The position numbers and the translations under genes are program-made. From the NCBI RefSeq assembly GCF_000155635.1, contig NZ_DS990556.1, positions 374,518-438,517 on the forward strand: a stretch of 64,000 nt of DNA, given 5' to 3'. The notes beneath the pieces were generated by a model that did no database searches, was not told the DNA's origin, and was given only the letters and a program-made list of their open reading frames with translations. Below are positions 26,890-36,600 of this stretch, piece by piece. The first letter of the stretch is position 1. Each line of letters opens with the position of its first letter. Source of the DNA: Cyanobium sp. PCC 7001. GTDB taxonomy: Bacteria; Cyanobacteriota; Cyanobacteriia; PCC-6307; Cyanobiaceae.

Positions 26890-27201
26890 TCAGCTGCGCG
26901 CTGCGCAGGCCTGGCGTTCCGGCGCCATCATCAGATCCACCAGGGCCGGGCCGCCAGCGCCAAGCTGGTTGGCCTGGGCACTGATCGCCGCCAGGGTCTG
27001 GCCGTTGTAGCGGGCCAGGTAGGAGTTGGCGTAGCAGCTGCAGTAGTTGCGCTGGTTCCGCACCCCGGGCGTGCGGCCCGACTGGCAGCCCCGCAGAAAG
27101 TCGGCGCGGAACTGCTCCCGCAACTGGGCATCGCTGGGACGGGACTGGGCCAGCGCCGGGCCGGCCAGCAGGAGCAGGGCGACGAGAACGGTGGGTTTCA
27201 T
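26890..27201 (-). CDS. Small secreted cysteine-containing protein
   Basis: 103 residues with a Sec signal peptide (about 1-19, ending AGPALAQ). The mature part has four cysteines (RGCQSG; NYCSCYANS; QACAAR), probably forming disulfides in the periplasm. The motif NYCSCYANSYLARYNGQTLAAI resembles small periplasmic proteins of unknown function. ATG 27201 gives the signal peptide; the longer frame to 27246 adds a Pro-rich tail that would hide it. The stop meets the csaB stop directly. Confidence 0.75.
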   Translation of the reverse strand: MKPTVLVALLLLAGPALAQSRPSDAQLREQFRADFLRGCQSGRTPGVRNQRNYCSCYANSYLARYNGQTLAAISAQANQLGAGGPALVDLMMAPERQACAARS

Positions 27202-27267
27202 GGGAAGGGGCAAGGCGGACCGGAGATCGGGTGGTGGGTTGGTCACAGGCCCTGACGGGCCCGCCTC

Positions 27268-30200
27268 CTAGCGGGAGGGCCGGCGGGAGACGCTGGTGTT
27301 CTCGTCGGTTGCCGGCCTGGCCTGCGGACTCACATCCGGCTTGATCAACGGATTCACGACGGGAGTGATGGGGGCGCCGGCCGGAGTGAGGGAACGGATC
27401 TGGATCAGCATCTGGTTGAACCGCTCCTGCTGAGTGGCCAGCTGGCGTTGCAGGGCCTCGATGAGACCGTTCTGACGGTTGTCTTCCTGGTCGCTGCGGC
27501 GCTTCTCGGCTTCCAGTTCCTCGATGCGCTTCTGCAGCAGGGCGACCAGTTCGGCATTGCTTCCTTCACCGGTCTGGGAGGCCAGCAGGGCCAGCTGGTC
27601 TCGCAGCTGCTCGATCTCCTTGTCGCGTTCCGAAAGCTCGGTTCGCATCGCCAGGAGATCGTTCTGGATCTCACGGGAGGTCTCGGAGTCCGTGGCCTCC
27701 TCGGCCGGGGTGGATTCCTGCACCGGGTTTGTTCGTCCGAGGGGGAAGGAGAAGCCCAGGCGGCCACCCACCGAGGGGGTGGATCCATAGCCGTAGTCCA
27801 CCGACGGGGCATAGGAAAGAGCGCCGTTGAGGTACATCCGGTCGGAGACCCGCACTGCGCAACCGGCTGCCAGGGCGTACTGGGATCCGAACCCGCCAGC
27901 CCCGACGCCGCAGCGTACGGGCTCGTCGCGCTGAAGCGAGACCTCGGGCACGGCGGAGAAGGCTGCAGCCATGGCGCCGGTGGTCTCCACCGCCTTGCCC
28001 AGCTGGTACACCGAATTCTCCAGCCGGGGCACGGTGGTGGTGATGGCGGTTTCCACCTGGGGCACGGTGACGGTGGAGGTGCCCGTGTTGCCGCGGCCGT
28101 CGATGGTGAGCATCCGTCGCTGGCCCGACTGGTAACGGTCGACGGCGAAGTTGCCGTTGTCGGCGAGCCCCCGGAGCCTCACCGGGCCAGTCGTGGTGAG
28201 GGCCCCGTTGACCGACACGTCGTTGTTGAACGTGGAGGGACCATCGACCGTGAGCGGCCCGCCGATCCGGGCCGGACCGGTGACCGTGAGGTTGTCGATC
28301 CGGGCGCCGCCCTGGACCGTGAGGCCATTGGAGACCGCCGCGCCACCCCGGAGCACCGTGCGCCCGCCAACGGTGAGGCCGTTCTGGACCCTGAGGTTGC
28401 CATTGTTGGCGCTGACGCCCACGGAGCGCACCAGGGTGCCGTCCTGGTTGGCGCTCACCAGCTCGGTGCCGCGACCGGCCAGGTTGGGCACGGTGACGGT
28501 GTCGCCACGCCTGCCCAGAACGATCTGGTTGTTCCGGGTGGTGACCGCTCCCGCTCCGATGGCGGTGGAGCCCACCCCGGTGGCCCGGGCGCCGGCGCCG
28601 AGGGCGGTGACATCGGTGCCGGAGGCGAAGGAATCGGTGCCGATGGCGACGCCGTTGGTGTTGAACCCTTCGGCCCTGGCGTTTGTGCCGATGGCCACCA
28701 CGTTGCGGCCGTTGGCCGCGGCACCGCTGCCGAAGGCGATGGCGTTGAACCCATTGGCGGAGGCCGCCGTGCCCAGCGCGGTCGAACCTTCGCCACGGGC
28801 GCTGCTGCGGCTGCCCACCGCCAGGGTGTTGTCACCATCGGCGCTGCTCCGGGACCCCAACGCCGTGGCGCCATTGCCATTGGCCGTGCTGAAGGCCCCG
28901 AGGGCGGTGCCACCCTTGGCCCCATCCGCTCTGGCGTTGGCTCCGATCGCCGTATCCGCGGTGCCCAGAGCTTCGGCGTTGGGACCGAAGCAGGTGGAGT
29001 CGGTGCCGGTGCGGCTGCAGAAGGAGCTGATGTTGGTGGGCAGGGTGGTGACCCTCAGCACGCCGTTGGCATCGGGGCTGAGGATGTCGACGGCAGCGGT
29101 GGAGCCGCTGCCTGTGAGCGAGGGCAGTTGGATCTCGGTGGCGGCGGTGCCGATCGTGATCCGGTTGGGTGCCGTGGCCTGGGCGCCGGCGCCGATGGCG
29201 GCCGAATCGGCGAAGTTGGCCGTGGCACCGGCGCCCACTGCCGTCGCATTCACGGCGCCGGCCTGGCTGTCCGCTCCAAGGCTGGTGGTGCGATCCCCGT
29301 TGGCCACGGCATTGGGGCCATAGCAGACGGCGTCAGCGCCGGTGCCCACGCAATTGAGGGCTGTGATCACATTCGGGTTGACCACGGAACGGGAGAGCGT
29401 GCCATCGCCGTTGGTCAGCACCAGGGCGCTCTGGCCGGAGGCATCGGCGAGGTTGGGGATGGTGACCTCATCGCCGGCGCGGCCCAGCACGAGCTGGTTG
29501 GCGCGGGTGGTGACGGCGCCGGTGCCGAGAGCGGTGGAGCCAGCGAAGTTGGCCTGGGCACCGGCACCCAAGGCTGTGGCTCCGGTCTGGCCGGAGAGGG
29601 AATCGGAGCCGATGGCCGTGGTGAAGTCGCCGTTGGCCACGGCATTGGGCCCGTAGCAGACGGCGTTGGCACCGGTGCCGACGCAGTTGAGCGCGGCGAT
29701 GCTGTTGGGGTTGACGGCGGAGCGGGAGAGGGTGCCGTCGCCGTTGGCCAGCACCAGCGCGCTCTGGCCTGTGGCGTTGGCGAGGTTGGGGATGGTGACT
29801 TCATCGCCTGTACGGCCCAGCACCACCTGGTTGGTGCGGGTGGTGGCAGCACCGGTTCCGATCGCTGTGGAGTTCGCGAAGTTGGCTTGGGCGCCGGCAC
29901 CGAAGGCCGAGGCATTCTCAGCACGGGCCGCCGCGGAGCGTCCGAATGCGGAGGCATTGAGGCCGGAGGCGTTGGCAAATTCGCCGACTGCTGTCGATCC
30001 GGTGAATTCGGCGCGTGAACTCAGCCCCAATGCCGTCGCTCCAGGGCCTGAGGCATTGGCCCTGGCGCCGAGGGCCGTCGCGCCGAAGCCGTTGGCGCTG
30101 GCATTGGCCCCGAGGGCGGTGGCGTCGGTCTGGTTGGCGAGGGAATCGGAGCCGATGGCGGTGGTGAAGTCGCCGGTCGCGTTGGCGTTGGGTCCGTAGC

Positions 30201-31269
30201 AGACGGCGTTGGCGCCGCTGCCGGTGCAGTTGAGGCTATTGACGGCGGCAGCGGAGACGGCGGAGCGGGCGAGGGTGCCGTCGTCGTTGGCGAGGATCAG
30301 GGCGCTGCCGGCGCCGGAAAGGTTGGGGATGGTGACGGTGTCGGTCGCACGGCCGAGCACGATCTGGTTGGCGCGGGTAGTGGCAGTGCCGATGCCGATG
30401 GCGGTGGAGTTGTCAAAGCCGGCATTGGCTTCCACCCCGACGGCTGTGGCCCCGAACCCTGAGGCGATGGACTTGCGGCCAAGCGCCGTGGCGCTCTCAG
30501 CATTGGCCGTTGCTCCCTCGCCCAGGGCGGTGGCGCTGACGCCCTCGGCGATCGCATTGCCTCCGACTGCCACGGCTGTGAAGCCATTGGCGTTGGCGTT
30601 CAGGCCGATGGCGACCGCGCCGACCTGATTGGCCCTGGCGCTCACCCCAATCGCGGTGGCGGCAGTGCCGTTGGCGTTGGCGAACTCACCCACGGCCAAC
30701 ACCCCGACACCGTTGGCAGTGGCGTTGGGGCCCAGGGCCATGGCGCTGATGCCATTGGCCCAGGCATTGGCCCCGAGGGCGGTGGCACCGGTCTGGCTGG
30801 CGAGGGAATCGGAGCCGATGGCGGTGGTGAAGTCGCCGGTGGCGTTGGCGTTGGGTCCGTAGCAGACGGCGTTGGCGCCGGTGCCGGTGCAATTCAGCGC
30901 GGCGATGGCGTTGGGATTGACGGCAGAGCGGGAGAGGGTGCCGTCGCCGTTGGCGAGCACGAGGGCGCTCTGGCCGGAGGTGTTCGCCAGGTTGGGGATC
31001 GTGACGGTGTCACCGGCCCGCCCGAGTACCACCTGGTTCTCGCGGGTGGTGACGGCACCGGTACCAATGGCGGTGGTGTTGGCGAAGCCTGCATTGGCTG
31101 CGTACCCCAGAGACGTGGCATTGGTCCCGGTGGCCCTGGCCACCCCACCCCACGGCAATGGCGCCAACACCCTGCGCGTTGGCGCCGACACCCAGGGACA
31201 TGGCAGCGTCGCCATCGGCCGTGGCGACACTGCCCACGGCGATGGCGCCGCTGCCGATGGCGCGGGCAT
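27268..31269 (-). CDS. Trimeric autotransporter adhesin, C-terminal part (separated from its N-terminus by a frameshift)
   Basis: About 1,290 meaningful residues continue the adhesin whose N-terminus is at 31010-33190. The first about 44 codons of this frame (from 31269) are not YadA-like; sense sequence starts near 31139 with ARATGTNATSLGYAANA. The stalk is made of YadA/Hia head-type repeats (xxAxAxG) and repeated TTRxNQxVLGRxGDxVTIPNL connectors. Near 27735-28010 lies a YadA-like anchor (ETTGAMAAAFSAVPEV to GGRLGFSFPLG). After the anchor comes an extra 154-residue coiled-coil tail (e.g. EIEQLRDQLALLASQ) ending in a Pro-rich segment, which classical adhesins lack. Surface attachment is the expected role. 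Confidence 0.8.
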   Translation of the reverse strand: MPAPSAAAPSPWAVSPRPMATLPCPWVSAPTRRVLAPLPWGGVARATGTNATSLGYAANAGFANTTAIGTGAVTTRENQVVLGRAGDTVTIPNLANTSGQSALVLANGDGTLSRSAVNPNAIAALNCTGTGANAVCYGPNANATGDFTTAIGSDSLASQTGATALGANAWANGISAMALGPNATANGVGVLAVGEFANANGTAATAIGVSARANQVGAVAIGLNANANGFTAVAVGGNAIAEGVSATALGEGATANAESATALGRKSIASGFGATAVGVEANAGFDNSTAIGIGTATTRANQIVLGRATDTVTIPNLSGAGSALILANDDGTLARSAVSAAAVNSLNCTGSGANAVCYGPNANATGDFTTAIGSDSLANQTDATALGANASANGFGATALGARANASGPGATALGLSSRAEFTGSTAVGEFANASGLNASAFGRSAAARAENASAFGAGAQANFANSTAIGTGAATTRTNQVVLGRTGDEVTIPNLANATGQSALVLANGDGTLSRSAVNPNSIAALNCVGTGANAVCYGPNAVANGDFTTAIGSDSLSGQTGATALGAGAQANFAGSTALGTGAVTTRANQLVLGRAGDEVTIPNLADASGQSALVLTNGDGTLSRSVVNPNVITALNCVGTGADAVCYGPNAVANGDRTTSLGADSQAGAVNATAVGAGATANFADSAAIGAGAQATAPNRITIGTAATEIQLPSLTGSGSTAAVDILSPDANGVLRVTTLPTNISSFCSRTGTDSTCFGPNAEALGTADTAIGANARADGAKGGTALGAFSTANGNGATALGSRSSADGDNTLAVGSRSSARGEGSTALGTAASANGFNAIAFGSGAAANGRNVVAIGTNARAEGFNTNGVAIGTDSFASGTDVTALGAGARATGVGSTAIGAGAVTTRNNQIVLGRRGDTVTVPNLAGRGTELVSANQDGTLVRSVGVSANNGNLRVQNGLTVGGRTVLRGGAAVSNGLTVQGGARIDNLTVTGPARIGGPLTVDGPSTFNNDVSVNGALTTTGPVRLRGLADNGNFAVDRYQSGQRRMLTIDGRGNTGTSTVTVPQVETAITTTVPRLENSVYQLGKAVETTGAMAAAFSAVPEVSLQRDEPVRCGVGAGGFGSQYALAAGCAVRVSDRMYLNGALSYAPSVDYGYGSTPSVGGRLGFSFPLGRTNPVQESTPAEEATDSETSREIQNDLLAMRTELSERDKEIEQLRDQLALLASQTGEGSNAELVALLQKRIEELEAEKRRSDQEDNRQNGLIEALQRQLATQQERFNQMLIQIRSLTPAGAPITPVVNPLIKPDVSPQARPATDENTSVSRRPSR

Positions 31270-31750
31270 TGGTGCCTACCGCAGTGGCGCGTTGGCCGAT
31301 GGCGTTGGCACTGTCACCCAGTGCGGTGGCTCCGGGGCCGGAGGCATTGGCCTGGAGCCCGAAGGCCGAGGTGGCGATGCCGTTGGCCAAGGCACTGCGG
31401 CCAAGTGCCGTGGCCCCGACGCCATCAGCGCTGGCATTGGCCCCCAGCGCTGTGGCACCGGTTTGGTTGGCGAGGGAATCGGAGCCGATGGCGGTGGTGA
31501 AATCGCCGGTGGCGTTGGCGTTGGGTCCGTAGCAGACGGCGTTGGCGCCGGTGCCGGTGCAATTCAGCGCGGCGATGGCGTTGGGATTGACGGCAGATCG
31601 GGAGAGGGTGCCGTCGCCGTTGGCGAGCACGAGGGCGCTCTGGCCGGAGGTGTTGCCCAGGTTGGGGATCGTGACGGTGTCACCGGCCCGCCCGAGCACC
31701 ACCTGGTTCTCGCGAGTGGTGACAGCTCCGGTGCCAATAGCGGTGGAGTT
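29593..31750. repeat. Tandem long repeats inside the adhesin gene
   Basis: Long modules with nearly identical DNA recur in the adhesin. The CGAGGGAATC marker of the module lies at 30138, 30801 and 31471 (spacings 663 and 670), with a diverged copy near 29595. Stretches of roughly 90 bases (30838-30925 against 31508-31595) look identical by eye. The 663 spacing is a multiple of three, the 670 spacing is not. This exposes the one-base insertion between the last two copies. Confidence 0.8.
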
Positions 31751-33190
31751 GGGGAAATTTGCCCTAGAGAAAGAGCCCAGGGCTGTTGCGTCGTTGTCAA
31801 TGGCTAGGGAGGATTCCCCAAGGGCCATTGCCCCACGGCTGAAAGCTGTGGCGCCGTAACCCAGAGCCGTCGCACCAATGCCGTTGGCATCGGCAGTGGA
31901 ACCCACAGCCGTGGAGAAGTTTCCAGCGGCATTGGCGCTGCGACCCAGTGCGGTGGCGCCTTCTCCGTTGGCGCTGGAGGTGTCACCCAGTGCGGTGGCG
32001 CCTGGGCCGCTGGCTGTGACGAAGGTACCCACCGCGGTGGTGCCGCGGCCGTTGGCTGTGACGTTGGTCCCAAGTGCGGTAGCGCCTGGCCCATTGGCGT
32101 TGGCGAAAGCACCCAGTGCGGTGCCGCTGCTGCCGGTGGCGTCTGTGCCGTTGGCCTTGGCATTCGCCCCAATGGCCGTGGAGAAGTCGCCGTTGGCGTT
32201 GGCGTTGGGCCCGTAGCAGACGGCGTTGGCGCCGTTGCCCACACAGTTGAAGGTGGAGGCGCTGATCCCGGAGCGCTTCAGGGTGCCGTCGCCATTGGCG
32301 AAGATCAGGCCGTCGCCTGTGCCATTGAGGTTGGGGATGGTGACCTCGTCACCGGTGCGCCCGAGCACGATCTGGTTGGCACGGGTTGTGGCGGCACCGG
32401 TGCCAATGGCGGTGGAGTTGGCGAAGTTGGCCTGGGCCTGGGAGCCGATGGCGACGGAGGCATTGCCGCTGGCGCTCGCTCCGCTGCCGATGGCGACCGC
32501 CTGCTGGCCCTGCGACTGCGCGCCGGTTCCGATCGCAATCGAAGCCAGCCCTGCCGCACGGGCACTGGTGCCAATGGCCGTGGACAGATCGGCCACTGCC
32601 TGGGACTGATCGCCGATGGTGATGGCCGAGGTGCCGTTCGCCAGGGAGCCGTTACCGATGGCCACCGAGCTGTTGGCCAGTGCCCTGGCTCCGGAACCCA
32701 GAGCCGCTGCGCCCACGCCACTGGCGTTGGCGCCTGAACCGATCGCCGCGGCATTGGTGCCGCTGGCGGTGCTGCTTGGCCCCACGGCCAGGGTGCCATT
32801 CCCCTGGGCGTTGCTCAGGGTGCCCAGGGCCGTGGCGAGCACACCGTTGGCCACGGCGGCCCGGCCGATGGACAGGGCGCCGCTGCCTGTGGCGTCAGGG
32901 TTGTTGGGGCCACCAGTGAACCCTGCGACATCGGCTTCTCCAATGGCATTCACCCCGCCGGCGGTGGCGCCGCCCGTCGTGATTCTTCTCACCTGAGCGG
33001 AAGCGGGCTCTGCCCCCATGGAAATGCCCAGCAACCCCACCATTGGTGCCAGCTGGCCGAGCACGGCCCATGCCCCGAACAGCGTCTGTGCCGAGCGGCT
33101 CCAGCGCCGACTTCGCCCAGACCGGCGGCCGGCTGCCCCCCTGCGAAACCCCGCGGATTTGAGCACAAGGGAGAGCAGCCAGGTGTGCAT
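31010..33190 (-). CDS. Trimeric autotransporter adhesin, N-terminal part (frameshifted)
   Basis: 726-codon frame. The start encodes an extended signal peptide (basic stretch RRGAAGRRSGRSRRWSR, hydrophobic core, cut near ASAQ at about residue 66), as used for type V secretion. YadA-type 14-17-residue head repeats follow (GTGAATTRANQIVLGR; NCVGNGANAVCYGPN). Sense ends near 31145, where the last 40 codons become nonsense (WGGQGHRDQCHVSG) while the other frame resumes the repeats. A one-base deletion would fuse both parts into a roughly 1,970-residue protein. It is divergent from the sulfotransferase-TPR-GT gene at 33620. Confidence 0.8.
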   Translation of the reverse strand: MHTWLLSLVLKSAGFRRGAAGRRSGRSRRWSRSAQTLFGAWAVLGQLAPMVGLLGISMGAEPASAQVRRITTGGATAGGVNAIGEADVAGFTGGPNNPDATGSGALSIGRAAVANGVLATALGTLSNAQGNGTLAVGPSSTASGTNAAAIGSGANASGVGAAALGSGARALANSSVAIGNGSLANGTSAITIGDQSQAVADLSTAIGTSARAAGLASIAIGTGAQSQGQQAVAIGSGASASGNASVAIGSQAQANFANSTAIGTGAATTRANQIVLGRTGDEVTIPNLNGTGDGLIFANGDGTLKRSGISASTFNCVGNGANAVCYGPNANANGDFSTAIGANAKANGTDATGSSGTALGAFANANGPGATALGTNVTANGRGTTAVGTFVTASGPGATALGDTSSANGEGATALGRSANAAGNFSTAVGSTADANGIGATALGYGATAFSRGAMALGESSLAIDNDATALGSFSRANFPNSTAIGTGAVTTRENQVVLGRAGDTVTIPNLGNTSGQSALVLANGDGTLSRSAVNPNAIAALNCTGTGANAVCYGPNANATGDFTTAIGSDSLANQTGATALGANASADGVGATALGRSALANGIATSAFGLQANASGPGATALGDSANAIGQRATAVGTNARAIGSGAIAVGSVATADGDAAMSLGVGANAQGVGAIAVGWGGQGHRDQCHVSGVRSQCRLRQHHRHWYRCRHHPREPGGTRAGR

Positions 33191-33399
33191 CCGCAGGTGT
33201 GGGCCTAATCAAGACCCGTAATTTTGCTGTGACCTTACCCATCCATGCGTAGTTAAGGTAAATTGCTGTGTAGGTTTTCCCATCGCCCTGCAGCAGACCT
33301 GAACGGGATCGTTGGGCCCGTGAGCAGCGGAAACCTCTCCGCTGGCGGCCTTAATTCAGTCGTCTCCAGCCAGAGCGTTACGGATCTCTGCTTGACGTG

Positions 33400-33537
33400 A
33401 TGGTGGTAGAGGATGATCCCATCCTCTTGGATTTTCTGGTGGACGAGGTGAGGCGCCTGCCTCTCGCCATCGAGCCCCGGGTTGAGGTGGCCGCCTTGAG
33501 CTGGGCCGCTCCAAACGCCTCGGAGGTGCTCGGGTGA
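33400..33537 (+). pseudogene. Remnant of a response-regulator receiver domain
   Basis: A 45-codon open frame in the 430-base gap between the adhesin and the GT gene reads MVVEDDPILLDFLVDEVRR, then LPLAIEPRVEVAALSWAAP and a stop. The opening VVEDDPILLDFL is the first strand and acidic pair of CheY-like receiver domains, and VEVAAL would be the second strand. It lacks the phospho-acceptor and the rest of the domain, so it looks like a decayed regulator gene. The match is short and could be chance. The rest of the 33191-33619 gap shows no gene. Confidence 0.35.
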
Positions 33538-33582
33538 CGCTCACACTTCCGCTGGCGGCGCGGCACCCCTGAAGCCCTCCCC

Positions 33583-33588
33583 TAGCTT
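33583..33588 (+). promoter_or_regulatory. Putative -10 element (TAGCTT)
   Basis: TAGCTT lies 32 bases before the ATG of the sulfotransferase-TPR-GT gene, in the gap shared with the divergent adhesin. Confidence 0.25.
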
Positions 33589-33619
33589 CGGGGATTACGC
33601 ACGTTCCAAGCCAGGCGCC

Positions 33620-36600
33620 ATGTTCCCCTCCGCTGCCCTGAGCCAGACCGTGCTGGTGGTGCCGGAGGGCCGCTGGTTGCTGCGCCCGGTGCCCAAGGCG
33701 TCCTCCACCCTGCTCAAGCGCCTGGCCGTGATCGCGGAGGGCCGCAGGCCCCCGGAGCAGGCCGCCTTCGGCGAAACCCGTCCTGCCCTGGCGGTGCACC
33801 ACCCCGCGCTGCATGGCCTCACCAGGCTGGCGGACCTCGACCCCGCCGCCCTCCAGCAGGCCCTGCACGGGCCCGACTGGCTCCGCCTGGCGGTGACCCG
33901 CCACCCTGCCGAACGGCTGCTCTCCTTCTGGCACGACAAGCTCCATCTGGCCGAACCGGCCTACGCCCCCCTCAACGCTTCGATCCAGCAGAGCGCCGGC
34001 GAGCCGCCCGAGCGGCCCTGCCGCTTCCCCGCCTTTCTCGCCTTTCTCGATGCCCACTGGGACGAGCTGCGCGGCGACGGCCACCTCACCCCCCAGTTCA
34101 CCCTGCTGGAACCCGGGGCCATCGCCTGGCAGCCCCGCCTTGACCGGGAGCAGCTGGCGGAGCGCCTGCCAGCCCTGCTGGAGCAACGCCTGCCACCCCG
34201 CTGCCGCGCCGCCCTCAAGCAGGAGCTCAGCCGCCATGGCCGTCTTCACCGCCAAAGGCTCGGCCGGCGCTGGCAGGAGGCCTTCTCCGCCGACGGGCTG
34301 GCGATCGTGGCGCGGCGCTATGGCGACGACCTGGCGGCGTTCGGCTATTCCCTGCCGGAGCGCGCCGCCGCCCGGGTGCGTCCCCTGGCCGCGGCCGACA
34401 GCGACGCCCTGGTGGATCCCCTCGGCCAGCTGCGCGACCGCAACCGCCAGATCGCCGCGCTCCAGATCGAGCTGGCTGCCGCCCAGCAGCAGCTGGCCGA
34501 AGCCCGCGCGGCCCTGGAGCGGCCACCCCTTCCGGCCACGACGATCCAACCCTGCCGCTGGCCGCCCCACAACGCCCCCGAAGCCGGGCTCGGCCATCTC
34601 TATCAGGCGCTGGCCGAGAACCGCTTCACCGAGGTGATCGATCAGGCCGATGGCCTGGCCGCCCACCATCCCCACGCCGGTGAACTCCACTACCTGGCTG
34701 GGGTGGCCGCCCACATGCAGGGCCGGCACGACGAGGCGATCCGCCGTTTCGAGGCGGCCCAGGCCGCCGGATTCCTCACCCCTTACCTGCTGTTCAACGC
34801 CGGCAACGCCTGCCGCTCCCGCGGCGACACCGGCGAGGGCCTGCGGCTCTATCGCGAGGCCCTGGCGCTGCTGCCGGACTTCCCCGAGTGCCGCCACAAC
34901 CTCGCCCTCGGGCTGATCGAAGCCGGCCGGCCCGAGGAGGCGGAGGCCACCCTGCGGCTGCTGCTGCGGGATCAGCCTTCCTGGCACCAGGCCGCCTTCC
35001 AGCTCGCCAACCTGCTGCGCAGTCAGCGGCGCGAAGCGGAGGCGGTGGAGGCCTTCCGCCTCTGCCTGCAGTTCGCCCCCGCCTTTCCGGACGCCTGGAA
35101 CAACCTCGGCCTGGCCCAGGAGGCCCTCGGCCAGCGGGACGAGGCGATCGCCTACTACCGCCAGGCCCTCAGCATCGATGCCGGCTTCCGGCCCTCCCGC
35201 CAGAACCTGGCCCAGTCGCTGGTGCGGCAGCGTCGCCACGAGGAGGCCCTGGAGGAATTCGGCCGTTTCCTGGCCCTGGATCTGGACGTGAACCAGCAGG
35301 TGGTGGGTCTGCAGGGGCGCCTGGGCTGCCTGTGCGAGCTCGACCGCATCGAGCAGGCGCTGGCCGAAGCCGATGCCCAGCCCGACCCACGGGTCCGCCT
35401 GATCACCCGGTTGCATGTGCTGCCGGTGCTTTACCGCTCCGATGCCCAGCTGGCCGAGACCCGCACCCGCTGGGCCGCCGATCTCCAGGCCCTGTACGAC
35501 GCCCTTGAGGGCCTCACCGCCGAGGACCCGGCCTGGCCCGCCCTGCACGCCCACGCCTGGGCGATCACCAACTTCTATCTGGCCTACCAGATGGAGGACG
35601 ACAGGCCCCTGCAGGAGCTCTACGCCGGCGTGCTGGACCGGATCCTGCGGCCCCGCCTCGGCCGTTTCATGGCACCACTGCAGCAGCGCGACCCTCACGA
35701 TCCCTCACCACTGAGGGTGGGGGTGATCTCCCCCCACCTGATCAACCACAACGGCTCCATCTGGGCCTTGGGCTGGCTGGAGGGCATCGCCGCCAAGCCC
35801 GGCTTCGAGATCTTCTCCTACAACCTTGCCGAAGACGAGGATTCCGGCACGCAACGTTTCGCCTCCCTCGGCACCTACCGCCACCTGCCGCTGCGCAGCG
35901 AGGATCCCGAGCCGATGCTGCAGCGGATCCTCGACGACCAGCTCGATCTGCTGATCTTCACCGACATCGGCATGCACCCGGCCAGCAAGGTCACCTCGGT
36001 GCTGCAACTGGCGCCGGTTCAGGCTCAGGGCTGGGGCCATCCGATCACCAGCGGCTCGCGCACGATGCACTATTTCTTCGGGGCGGCCGGCATGGAGCCG
36101 CCCGGCAACGAGGCCCACTACAGCGAAGAGCTGATCCGCCTGCCGGGCACCGGCCTCCACTACGCCACGCCCGCCGCCGTGCACGACGGCCAGCTGCTGT
36201 TCGAGAAGTTCGACCTGCCCCGCGGCCGACCGCTGCTGGTGTCACTGCAGAGCACCTTCAAATATGTGCCCCGCAACGACTGGACCTACGCCGAGATCGC
36301 CGCCCGCCATCCCGAGGCCCTGATCCTTCTGGTGGGCCCGCTGGGCCATCCCGCCATGGCTCAGCGGCTGGCCGAGCGGCTGAAGCCCCACTTCGAGCGG
36401 CGCGGTGTGGCCATGGACGATCACCTGCGCATCCTGCCCCGCCTGGAGTACGGCGACTTCATGGGACTATTCGACATCGCCCACCACACCCTCGATACGA
36501 TCGACTGGAACGGCGGTAACAGTTCCTTCCAGTCGTTCAGCCGCGACTGCCCGGTGCTCACCTGCCCCACCGCCTTCATGCGCGGCCGCCACACCGTGGC

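Noticed and set aside
27448-30018. 856-codon open frame on the + strand
   Set aside because: Antisense shadow of the adhesin repeats; GC-rich third positions keep the opposite frame open.
31140-31154. CACCC tandem treated as a proven phase-variation switch
   Set aside because: Only two units are present, far fewer than in known contingency loci; kept only as one possible cause of the frameshift.
28990-32250. Regular repeats considered as a CRISPR array
   Set aside because: Repeats lie in a long open reading frame, are long (about 660 bases), code for YadA modules and lack short unique spacers.
33356-35698. 780-codon open frame on the - strand antisense to the GT fusion gene
   Set aside because: Product is a Gly/Gln/Leu/His-rich translation of the reverse strand of a GC-rich gene; no domain, and the + strand frame has recognisable domains.
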